NCBI GenBank assembly: GCA_037478835.1
Contig: JBBFLV010000001.1
Coordinates: forward strand, 124,001-188,000
DNA length: 64,000 nt
Direction: 5' to 3'
Source: 630D-37 sp037478835
GTDB lineage: Bacteria > Chloroflexota > Anaerolineae > Anaerolineales > Villigracilaceae
Part shown: positions 16,137 through 23,698 of the stretch, in pieces
Layout: every line of letters begins with the position of its first letter
How positions within the stretch are numbered: position 1 is the first letter of the stretch
Made by a program: the position numbers and the translations under genes
The notes under the pieces: generated by a model
Told to the model about the DNA's origin: nothing
The model's database searches: none
The model's input: the letters and a program-made list of their open reading frames with translations, nothing else

Positions 16137-16954
16137 CCCAGGCCGTTTGGCCCCAAATGAGCACCAATGACACTGGTCACATTGATCAACCAAGATTCAG
16201 CCGGCCAGCGATCGGCCAGTTCCCGGCGCATCCTTTCGAGGAAGCGCCGGGCGCGTTCTTCTGCACCGGTGTGAAGGATCGCCAATCGCTCCAAGTGAGG
16301 TAAGGAACGCAAATCTTTTGCCAGCCATTCATCGGCCTGGGCGGTGGTTCGCACGATGCCGATGGCTTTTACCGCGCCATCGCGCAGCTCGATCAGCGGT
16401 CGAATGTGAAGAGCCCCTCCTAGCATGGCCACAGCCGCCGGCACTCTTCCGCTGCGACGCAGATATTCCATCGTATCCAGCGCCGCCTTGACCCACAGGC
16501 GCCGGCGCGCAGAGACGATCGCTTCCTGCACCTTTGACAGGGAATTCGCCTGCGAAGCGGCCTCGGCCGCGGCCAGCACCTGCAATCCCAGGCCAAAGCT
16601 TAGCTGGCCGCTATCGATCACCGTCACACGGTCCCCAAATTCCTGCGCCGCCAAGCGTGCGGCGTTGTAGATGCCGCTGAGCGATGCCGCCACGTGGATG
16701 GAAACGATATGGTCATAACCCTCGCCGAGCAAGTGCTGATAGACGCGTTTGAACTCGCCGGCTGAAGGGGAAGCCGTGCTGACCTTTTTCAGTTCAGGCA
16801 GGCGCCGGTAGAACTCCTGGCGCGAGATGTTCACTCCGTCCACATATTCCTGCCCATCGAGGATCAGCAAAGCCGGTACGACGGCAATTCCCCATCGATC
16901 GAGCAGGGAGGATGGCAAATCGGCGGTGCTGTCGGTGACAATTCCAATGCGCAT
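16109..16954 (-). CDS. DegV family fatty-acid-binding protein
   Basis: The 281-residue protein begins with IGIVTDSTADLPSSLLDRWGI and has STASPSAGEF, IVSIHVAASLSGIYNAA and TVIDSGQLSFGLG, the usual DegV landmarks. DegV proteins bind a fatty acid in a deep pocket; FakB members present it to the kinase FakA, which is not encoded nearby. On the minus strand a TATAAC box (16968-16963) lies eight bases before the ATG without Shine-Dalgarno, suggesting a leaderless mRNA. Confidence 0.88.
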   Translation of the reverse strand: MRIGIVTDSTADLPSSLLDRWGIAVVPALLILDGQEYVDGVNISRQEFYRRLPELKKVSTASPSAGEFKRVYQHLLGEGYDHIVSIHVAASLSGIYNAARLAAQEFGDRVTVIDSGQLSFGLGLQVLAAAEAASQANSLSKVQEAIVSARRRLWVKAALDTMEYLRRSGRVPAAVAMLGGALHIRPLIELRDGAVKAIGIVRTTAQADEWLAKDLRSLPHLERLAILHTGAEERARRFLERMRRELADRWPAESWLINVTSVIGAHLGPNGLGYAALRLPD

Positions 16955-16962
16955 CGGTGACT

Positions 16963-16968
16963 GTTATA
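16963..16968 (-). promoter_or_regulatory. -10 box, leaderless start of DegV gene
   Basis: TATAAC on the minus strand ends eight bases before the ATG, so the transcript should start at or next to the start codon. Confidence 0.5.
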
Positions 16969-16975
16969 ACACGCC

Positions 16976-17761
16976 TCACGGCAAATTGAAGCGTTTTTCA
17001 GCGCGCATTTCGTTTGGGGTGAGCACGTGCAGGATCACGCGGTAGGAGCCACAGGAGAGATGAAGGGAATCGCTATTGACGGTATAGGTATCGGCTTTGG
17101 TGAAAACCAGGCTCTGGGTAATATCGGTCAACGTTGTATCACCACGGACCTCCCAACGGTAGGTGACGGTGGCCGGGCCGTTGGTGGAAATGGAGCCGCT
17201 GAACGAGACGATGATCGGCCCTGGGCAGACTCCGCCTCCGATATTCACCCCGGCCTCGACGTTGATTACCTTTGCCTCCGGTTTCGGAATGACCGGAAGA
17301 CCCTCGGGGTTGCCGCTTGCCGTTGTTACCGCCATCGAAACCCAGCAAAAGGCGCCGGCGTGCAACGGGTCCTTGATATACCACCAGGCATTGGCCTGAT
17401 CCCGCCCCACGATCTCGGCAGTGGCGCCGAGCTTTAGTGCGCTCACAGCCAGCCATTCGGCTCCCGGACCGTAACGGCAATTGACCGGCTGATCCTTGGG
17501 CGTCACCAACGGCACGGCAGGGGTGAAGGTAGGAGTGATCGTCGGGGTATCGGGAATCGAGGTTGGAGATGCGGTTTCAGTGGGTGGTATAGGTGTTGGG
17601 GATGCGGCGGGCTGGGTTGGGAGGGGGGAAGGAAGAACCGGCGAGGCCAGCAGCGGAGAGGTCGGCAAAGCGGTGGCACCGGGGACAATCTGAGATGGCA
17701 GGTTACAGGCCAGGATCAGAAACAATACAAAAACCGGGAACAGCGTTTGCTTGCGATTCAT
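16976..17761 (-). CDS. Lipoprotein with SH3-like domain
   Basis: The 261-residue protein has lipobox ILAC (Cys19), a Ser/Thr/Pro-rich linker to about residue 85, then a bacterial SH3-like segment (CRYGPGAEWLAVSALKLGATAEIVGRD followed by WWYIKDPLHAGAFCWV). The remainder looks like a beta-rich Ig/PKD-type domain (TYRWEVRGDTTL). SH3-like domains of this type often bind cell-wall material, but no enzyme domain is present. GGAG precedes the ATG at seven bases. Confidence 0.75.
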   Translation of the reverse strand: MNRKQTLFPVFVLFLILACNLPSQIVPGATALPTSPLLASPVLPSPLPTQPAASPTPIPPTETASPTSIPDTPTITPTFTPAVPLVTPKDQPVNCRYGPGAEWLAVSALKLGATAEIVGRDQANAWWYIKDPLHAGAFCWVSMAVTTASGNPEGLPVIPKPEAKVINVEAGVNIGGGVCPGPIIVSFSGSISTNGPATVTYRWEVRGDTTLTDITQSLVFTKADTYTVNSDSLHLSCGSYRVILHVLTPNEMRAEKRFNLP

Positions 17762-17824
17762 GGGGATTCTCCTTTCTCCACCATGATACGCTGTTCCCGA
17801 CCGAAAAACTATCCCTCAAAAGTA

Positions 17825-18568
17825 CTACGTCTCTGTCGCTTCACTTTGCGTGGGTTTGTTGCGACGGAAGTCCACAAAGCGATATCCGACACCGCGCTCG
17901 GTGAGGATGTATTTGGGGTTAGAAGGGTCTTTCTCCAGCTTCTGGCGCAGATAATTGACATATAGACGCACATAGTGGGACTCATCGCGATATTCATAGC
18001 CCCAGACGCGCGTCAGAATCTGGTCGTAGGTCAAGACCCAACCGGCGTTTTGGACAAGATGATAAAGCAAACGATACTCAGTGGGGCGCAACTTGACCAG
18101 TTTTCCTTCCACCCACACTTCGCGACGATCAAAATCGATTTTCAGGCGCTCATCCACCTCGATCACGCCGTGCATGCTTCCTGTCGCCGCCTCTGTTCGG
18201 CGCAGGACGGCACGGACGCGACTGACCAGCTCGCGCGAGCTAAAGGGTTTGACCACGTAATCATCGGCTCCCAGTTCCAGGCCGCGTACCCGATCGTTTT
18301 CCTCTCCCTTCGCGGTGAGCATGATCACCGGCACGTTGCTGATCTCGCGGATCATCTGCAATACCTCAAATCCGTCCAGATCGGGCATCATGACGTCCAG
18401 GAGCACAAGGTCTGGGGTCGTATCGCGCAGTTTTTCCAGCGCCTGTCGTCCGTTGAAGGCCTCCACGACGTCGAATCCGTCGCGCTCAAGGTTCAGGCGG
18501 ATGAGGCGCACCATGCGTTCTTCATCGTCTACGACCAGGATGCGGTGGCGTGTCGGGGTAGTGGACAT
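17825..18568 (-). CDS. OmpR/PhoB-type response regulator
   Basis: The 247-residue protein has a receiver domain with acidic pair VVDDEE, phospho-acceptor Asp58 (LVLLDVMMPD), the conserved Thr in MLTAKG and Lys in VVKPFS, then a winged-helix DNA-binding domain with RPTEYRLLYHLVQN and VRLYVNYLRQKLE. It is the last gene of a six-gene operon that contains a Ser/Thr kinase and PP2C phosphatase but no histidine kinase. It may take phosphate from an unlinked kinase or be modified by the linked Ser/Thr kinase (inference). Confidence 0.92.
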   Translation of the reverse strand: MSTTPTRHRILVVDDEERMVRLIRLNLERDGFDVVEAFNGRQALEKLRDTTPDLVLLDVMMPDLDGFEVLQMIREISNVPVIMLTAKGEENDRVRGLELGADDYVVKPFSSRELVSRVRAVLRRTEAATGSMHGVIEVDERLKIDFDRREVWVEGKLVKLRPTEYRLLYHLVQNAGWVLTYDQILTRVWGYEYRDESHYVRLYVNYLRQKLEKDPSNPKYILTERGVGYRFVDFRRNKPTQSEATET

Positions 18569-18569
18569 A

Positions 18570-18812
18570 TTACTCTCGCACGAAGCCGATGATCTTTTCT
18601 TCCTCCGCCGCTTCGATGATCTCGATCAGACTGATGGCGGAGATCGGCCAAATCACGCGAATCACGTTCGGTTCTATGTAGTGCAGGTCCTTCCCTTCCC
18701 GCGTGCGAGGGTTGGAAAGGATGATCAGGTTGTCTGTTGGTTTCGGTAGTTCTTCGACTTCGCCGACAACCGGGCTTTGATTGCTCAAATGCAGGATCAA
18801 CGTGTAAGGCAT
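18570..18812 (-). CDS. Small hypothetical protein of the kinase operon
   Basis: An 80-residue protein without signal peptide or membrane segment. I do not recognise a family. It is rich in Ile/Glu in its C-terminal half (VRVIWPISAISLIEIIEAAEEEK). It lies three bases after the FHA gene and one base before the response regulator gene, with an SD-like GGAAGG before the ATG, so expression as part of the operon is well supported even though function is unknown. Confidence 0.7.
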   Translation of the reverse strand: MPYTLILHLSNQSPVVGEVEELPKPTDNLIILSNPRTREGKDLHYIEPNVIRVIWPISAISLIEIIEAAEEEKIIGFVRE

Positions 18813-18815
18813 TGT

Positions 18816-19328
18816 TCACCTTCCTCGAAAGAGAACCTGAATGCGTAGTTTTCCGAGGGAGATTACATCTCCGTGGTTCAAAGGATATTCGCGATGTGGC
18901 TCCAGCCGCTGACCTTTGAGATAGGTGCCGTTGGAAGAACCCAAGTCCATAATGGTGACCTGATTATCGGCCTTGCGGCGCAGGATGGCATGAAGCCGCG
19001 AAACACCATGTGCATGTGCCTGATAGGGTGTCAGGTCTATATCCGGCATGACGGGTTGATTTTCGCTTACCCGCCCCAGCGTGAATTCGCTCCGTTCAGC
19101 CAAGGGCAAAAGGTGACCGCTATCGAGCAGATGCAGGGTCAACCAGGTCGTAGTGACGATGCGGCGCGGTGGAGCCGCCTCCGGCGCTTCGGAGATGCTT
19201 TCACGGATGCGATCGGTGCGGATCGTTTGGGTCACGGTGGCCTCAGAATTTACCAGTTGGGCACCGCATTCGACGCAAAACACTGCGCCCACCGGATTAT
19301 GATGTTGACAGTTGGGACACAGAATCAT
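18816..19328 (-). CDS. Zinc-ribbon plus FHA domain protein
   Basis: The 170-residue protein starts with a zinc ribbon (CPNC and CVEC), has a short linker, and ends with a forkhead-associated domain: FTLGRVSENQP, GVSRLHAILRRK, MDLGSSNGTYLKGQRL and LNHGDVISLGKLRIQVLF. FHA domains bind phosphothreonine, so this protein is the likely reader of the Ser/Thr kinase encoded in the same operon. Its ATG overlaps the preceding stop (ATGA), which indicates translational coupling. Confidence 0.9.
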   Translation of the reverse strand: MILCPNCQHHNPVGAVFCVECGAQLVNSEATVTQTIRTDRIRESISEAPEAAPPRRIVTTTWLTLHLLDSGHLLPLAERSEFTLGRVSENQPVMPDIDLTPYQAHAHGVSRLHAILRRKADNQVTIMDLGSSNGTYLKGQRLEPHREYPLNHGDVISLGKLRIQVLFRGR

Positions 19329-20785
19329 GGCTTTTCTCCCTCTTTGCGCGGGGGTGAGATCAATGCTCGCGTGCCGTATTTAATCGTCTTCTTGCCCTCC
19401 TCGCTGAGTTTTCCTTCCCGTTGCAGGCGCTCCGCTTCCAGGAGGACGGTGCGCGCCAGGCTACGTTCCCCTTGACCTACTAGGTGGGAGGCAAGGTAAT
19501 GCAACGTACGGGTGGCATGAGCATAGTTTCCGCTTTGCGCCTGCTGCTGTGCCTGTTCTTGAAGGCGATAGAGCGTGAGACGAGAAAGTGCTTGCACTAG
19601 GTTGGTCGGCGGAGGGGAAGCGTCCGCTTCTTGGGTGATGGGACGGGTCACACGCAGGGGGAGCTGAAAGGAGGTATAAGCCCCTATTGGGGTGATACGG
19701 ATCGTGCCTTCTAGTAGCTTTACCATCTCCCCCTGCAACGCGCGTGGCATGACGCGTAATTCCATCAACCAGGAAAGCGGTTCGTCATTCAAGAGCGATC
19801 CCAAGTGTAAGGGGCTTTCGGGAATTAGGGGAGATGTTTGAGGATGAATGCGGAAAATGTAGGAAATTTCCACGCCCTGAGATAAAGTGAAATCGAACAG
19901 GACGTTTTCAGCATAGGTTTGCTGTAATTGTTGAAAGAGATGCTTGAGCAGGCGCACCACATCTTCAGCCGATGAGGCAAAATGGGCGCTTCCGCCTGTG
20001 TGCGAAGTCAAACGGTCGAGAAAGGTATCGTTCCAATCGCTTCCCAGACCGATGGCGGAGATGAGAATGCCTTTTTCGGCTGCCTGTTCGGCGAGTTGGA
20101 GACAGGCCTGTTCGTCGCCGTAGGTGTGGCCATCGGTGAGCAGGACAATATGATTCAAGCGCTCAGGAGCATAGCCGCGCAGGATTTGCTCATAAGCGGC
20201 CTCCAGTCCCTGGTAGATCTCTGTGCCACCGGCGGCGTGAATTGCATAGATGCGGGAACGCGCTTGTTGCGCACTGCGTTGTAGGCTGGATGGCACAACG
20301 ACCTCGGCACGATCGCTGAAGGCAATAATGCTATACAGGTCTTCTGGGGTAAATGCGTTCATCCATTCCAGGATCGCCGTTTTGACCGTCTCCAGTTTTT
20401 CCCCCTGCATAGAAGTGGAACGATCGACCACCAGCGATATGTTCCAGTTCCCGCGCCGTTTCTCTCCGGAGGCAACCTCCAGCTCGCAGAGCATATACAG
20501 GAGCTGGATTTCTTCCATTTTCAGCAAGGCATTACGACTATAGAACGTATTCAGGCGAAAGGGGGAAGAAGGAGCCTCTGGCGGAAGGGTAGCATCATAG
20601 GCGGCACGGCGCTCGGCGTTGGAAAGCACTTCGTAGGCTTTTTGGACCTCAAGAAACAGCTCCGTTTCGCCGGGCAAACGGTTGCGATCGGGGTGAAGAC
20701 GACGAACAAGAGAAATATATGCCTTGCGGATCTCGTCAGGCGTCGCGTCACGAGGAACCCCGAGGATCTCGTAATAATTGGGCAT
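19325..20785 (-). CDS. J-domain plus von Willebrand factor A domain protein
   Basis: The 486-residue protein joins an N-terminal DnaJ domain (NYYEILGVPRDATPDEIRKAY, with the HPD motif in RRLHPDRN, residues 1-66) to a VWA domain from about residue 115. The VWA domain has the MIDAS motif DRSTSMQG and later LTDGHTYGDEQ. The C-terminal 170 residues form a beta-rich and then helical region (LSRLTLYRLQEQAQQQ). The J domain suggests recruitment of DnaK and the VWA domain metal-dependent protein binding. The gap to the PP2C gene is two bases. The combination in a kinase/phosphatase operon is unusual. Confidence 0.88.
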   Translation of the reverse strand: MPNYYEILGVPRDATPDEIRKAYISLVRRLHPDRNRLPGETELFLEVQKAYEVLSNAERRAAYDATLPPEAPSSPFRLNTFYSRNALLKMEEIQLLYMLCELEVASGEKRRGNWNISLVVDRSTSMQGEKLETVKTAILEWMNAFTPEDLYSIIAFSDRAEVVVPSSLQRSAQQARSRIYAIHAAGGTEIYQGLEAAYEQILRGYAPERLNHIVLLTDGHTYGDEQACLQLAEQAAEKGILISAIGLGSDWNDTFLDRLTSHTGGSAHFASSAEDVVRLLKHLFQQLQQTYAENVLFDFTLSQGVEISYIFRIHPQTSPLIPESPLHLGSLLNDEPLSWLMELRVMPRALQGEMVKLLEGTIRITPIGAYTSFQLPLRVTRPITQEADASPPPTNLVQALSRLTLYRLQEQAQQQAQSGNYAHATRTLHYLASHLVGQGERSLARTVLLEAERLQREGKLSEEGKKTIKYGTRALISPPRKEGEKP

Positions 20786-20787
20786 AC

Positions 20788-21684
20788 TTATCCAACCCAG
20801 CGCACGAGGATCACACTAATGTTATCCGGTCCACCACTTTCATTGGCCGCTTCGACCAACTTTTCACAGGCTTTTTCCAACGTGGGTGATTCGTGCAGGA
20901 TACGGGCAATTTTTTCATCGGAGACTACGCCCCACAAACCGTCACTGCAGAGCATGAGATAATCGCTAGGGGCAAGGCTGAAAGTATAAACATCGATATC
21001 CAATGTGTCTCCTTGACCGACGGCACGATAGAGAACATTGCGGTTGGGATACGAGGCGGCCTCTTCGGGAGTGATGTGCCCCAACTCCTCCAAGCGTTTG
21101 ACCAGGGAATGATCGCGGGTCATCACTTCGTGGTACCCACCGGGATGCAGAAGATAGGCGCGCGAGTCGCCCACATGGGCTACCGTTACCTGCTGCCCGA
21201 TCACCACGGCCGCGGTCAGAGTTGTACCGCTTCCCGGGGCTTCCCGTTGGATGGTGCGCTGAGCCTCCAAAAAAGCCTGTTCGAGGAGATCGCGCAAAGG
21301 TTGATCAGGAGCCTGGGGATGCACATCAAAAAAAGCAGGAAAAAGGCGGCGCAGAAGATGGGAGGCTACCACGCGTACAGCAAGGCTGCTGGCTACCTCA
21401 CCGTATTGGTGTCCTCCCATGCCGTCGGCAACGATGTAGAGCCCAAAGGCGACACCACCGCTATTCCCAGCGATGGTTGAGGTAATCGCCAATAGGCTAT
21501 CTTCATTAAGCTCTCGTTGACGTCCCACCGACTGTCCACAGGCGGCGACCAGTTGACTCACTTCGCGGCGAGGCAACGTCGTAACCGTTTGGCCTGCGGC
21601 CCGAAGTTCCTCCGCGGAGAGAGGCCGGGTTTCGGCGTTTGAGGATTGTTTTTTGGAGAACCATTTGCGGAGAAAATCAAACAC
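20788..21684 (-). CDS. PP2C-type protein serine/threonine phosphatase
   Basis: The 298-residue protein has a 45-residue basic N-terminal extension followed by a complete PPM/PP2C domain. Metal-binding and fold motifs are RELNEDS, VADGMGGHQYGEVAS, GSGTTLTAAVV, VAHVGDSRAYLL, MLCSDGLWGVV and GGPDNISVILVRW. It should reverse phosphorylation by the adjacent Ser/Thr kinase. The start is GTG, four bases after a GAGGT Shine-Dalgarno; the upstream kinase stop is 17 bases away. Confidence 0.93.
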   Translation of the reverse strand: MFDFLRKWFSKKQSSNAETRPLSAEELRAAGQTVTTLPRREVSQLVAACGQSVGRQRELNEDSLLAITSTIAGNSGGVAFGLYIVADGMGGHQYGEVASSLAVRVVASHLLRRLFPAFFDVHPQAPDQPLRDLLEQAFLEAQRTIQREAPGSGTTLTAAVVIGQQVTVAHVGDSRAYLLHPGGYHEVMTRDHSLVKRLEELGHITPEEAASYPNRNVLYRAVGQGDTLDIDVYTFSLAPSDYLMLCSDGLWGVVSDEKIARILHESPTLEKACEKLVEAANESGGPDNISVILVRWVG

Positions 21685-21701
21685 AGTTACCTCTCTTTGG
21701 A

Positions 21702-23582
21702 TTAGGCCAGCAAAGCATAGAGAACATGATCCGCAGAGCCTACATATACGATATCGTCGTAAATCAACGGTGCAGCCGTGATCGGGCCACCCGTCTGGAA
21801 TTGCCAGCGAAGGCGTCCACTGCGATATTCCAAGCAGTAGAACGTTCCGTCAGCTGCTCCAAAGTATACAGCATCTTTATAGATTGCAGGAGAACCGCTT
21901 ACTTGATGCTCGGCACGGAAGCGCCATACTTCGCGTCCATCGCGCATATCTACGGCATAGAGATTTCCATCTGCGGAGCCAACGAAGAGCAAATTTTCGG
22001 CTGTTGCTGGTGTGGTGATCGAACCTTTGCCCATACGGAAGCGCCAGAGAATCCATCCCGTTTGCCCTTCCACGGCATATAGCATACCATCCAGTGAGGG
22101 GAAGTACACCGTCTGACCGACGGCGATAGCCGAAGCAGTGACGGCGCGTCGCGCTTGCTGACGCCATTTCAGTTCGCCTCGTAGGTCAAGGCAATAGAAA
22201 TCGCCACTTTCACAGCCCACGTAAATGCGTTCCTGGTGGAAGAGGGGGGTCGAACGAACGGCATCGGCGGCGCTGAAGGTCCATAACGCACGGGTGTGCA
22301 CCAAGCTGACGACGTGTACACGATGATCATCGGAGCCAAAGATAACAATGTTTTCGGCAATGCGAGGAGAAGAACGCACCGGACCATTGGTAGGATAGGT
22401 CCACAGCAATTTGCCGCTGCGAATGTTCAAAGCGTAAAGGTTGCCATCCTCCGAGCCGAAGAAAATTTCGCCCTCGCGCACTGCCGGTCGGGTGACAACG
22501 CCTCCTTCGGTAGGATACTTCCAAATAAAAGAGCCGTTTGTAGCATCCAATGCGTACAGATTGTAGTCATATGAACCGATAAAAATAGTGCCTTGATAAA
22601 GCAAAGGTGAGGCGCGAATTTCATCTTCGCATTTGAAGGTCCAAAGGGGTTTGACGGTGGAGGAGGAAAGGATTTGGACCGTTGGCAAACGGGAAAGCGC
22701 CCCGGTTTTGCGCGCCACGGAAAGCAAGGCCTCCTTCATTGCCTCGGCACTTTGATACCGTTTGGAAGGTTCGTATTCCAGCGCTGTGTTAATGACGGCC
22801 TCCAGTTCCGGCGAAACCGAGGGATTGATCTTGCGGATCGGGCGCTCGGCAAAGGAAAAAGGCGGTTCCAGGCGCGGATCGCGACGGGTTAGGGCATGAT
22901 GGAGCGTGGCTCCCAGTGCGTAGATATCGGCCAGCGGAGTGGCTTCGCCGCGATATTGTTCCGGCGGGGAATACCCTTCAGTGCCGATCATCGTGCCTTT
23001 CTGCCCCACCTGGAAAGTACGGGCGATGCCGAAATCCACCAACACCACATCTCCGCTCAGATTGATCATGATGTTGGATGGTTTCATATCCCGGAAGATG
23101 ATCGGATCGGGCTTGTGATTGTGCAGATAGGAGAGCACGTCACACAACTGGATTGCCCAATGGATCACTTGCTCTTCCGGTAGAAAACCGGGGGTTTCGT
23201 TGATGATGGCTTCTAAGTCTTTGCCGTGAATATACTCTAGAACGAGATACGATCGGTTATCTTGGGAAAAGTAGTCGTAAATTTTGGGAATGGATGGATG
23301 ATTCAGGGTAGCGAGGATGTTCGCTTCGCGTTCAAAGTTCTGGACGATCGTTTGTCGCACCAGCGGATCGGGCGCCATGTTGATCATCTCTTTGACCGCT
23401 ACCAGGCGCGGTACGCTGGGAAAGTGCATATCGCGGGCGCGATATACCGATCCCATGCCTCCGACTCCGATCACTTCCTGGATCAAATAACGATTGGCCA
23501 GCAGGGAGCCGGGAGCCAGATGTTGGGCAGAACTAGGACGTTCATCACCAAATGAGGGGGGTGTAACGCTTTGGGTAACCAA
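21702..23582 (-). CDS. Hanks-type Ser/Thr protein kinase with C-terminal PQQ-like propeller
   Basis: The 626-residue protein has a kinase domain at about 31-290 (glycine loop GVGGMGSVYRARD, Lys64, catalytic FRDMKPSN with Asp165, DFG at 183, PPEQYRG). The usual HRD histidine is Phe163. From about 315 to the end lie PQQ/propeller repeats of the pattern LYALDATNGSFIWKYPTEGG. No membrane helix separates kinase and propeller, so the whole protein appears cytoplasmic. The start is a TTG with AAGGAGG just upstream; no ATG occurs before the glycine loop. It is the first gene of the phosphatase, J-VWA, FHA and regulator operon. Confidence 0.92.
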   Translation of the reverse strand: MVTQSVTPPSFGDERPSSAQHLAPGSLLANRYLIQEVIGVGGMGSVYRARDMHFPSVPRLVAVKEMINMAPDPLVRQTIVQNFEREANILATLNHPSIPKIYDYFSQDNRSYLVLEYIHGKDLEAIINETPGFLPEEQVIHWAIQLCDVLSYLHNHKPDPIIFRDMKPSNIMINLSGDVVLVDFGIARTFQVGQKGTMIGTEGYSPPEQYRGEATPLADIYALGATLHHALTRRDPRLEPPFSFAERPIRKINPSVSPELEAVINTALEYEPSKRYQSAEAMKEALLSVARKTGALSRLPTVQILSSSTVKPLWTFKCEDEIRASPLLYQGTIFIGSYDYNLYALDATNGSFIWKYPTEGGVVTRPAVREGEIFFGSEDGNLYALNIRSGKLLWTYPTNGPVRSSPRIAENIVIFGSDDHRVHVVSLVHTRALWTFSAADAVRSTPLFHQERIYVGCESGDFYCLDLRGELKWRQQARRAVTASAIAVGQTVYFPSLDGMLYAVEGQTGWILWRFRMGKGSITTPATAENLLFVGSADGNLYAVDMRDGREVWRFRAEHQVSGSPAIYKDAVYFGAADGTFYCLEYRSGRLRWQFQTGGPITAAPLIYDDIVYVGSADHVLYALLA

Positions 23583-23605
23583 CCAGCCTCCTTTATCTCA
23601 CTCTA

Positions 23606-23611
23606 ATTATA
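23606..23611 (-). promoter_or_regulatory. -10 box of the Ser/Thr kinase operon
   Basis: TATAAT on the minus strand lies 23 bases before the TTG start, followed by AAGGAGG. No good -35 hexamer is seen at 16-18 bases. Confidence 0.45.
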
Positions 23612-23643
23612 ATGGAGTCTATGGCACATGATGCCTAACTGAA

Positions 23644-23671
23644 CGACCGTGGACGGTGGACCGTGGACGGT
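23644..23671. repeat. 7-bp tandem repeat, locus 3
   Basis: Four heptamers CGACCGT, GGACGGT, GGACCGT, GGACGGT lie between the kinase operon and ligA, in the opposite orientation to loci 1 and 2. Confidence 0.75.
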
Positions 23672-23698
23672 AGATAGATGGTATTCTGGGGTGACCGA

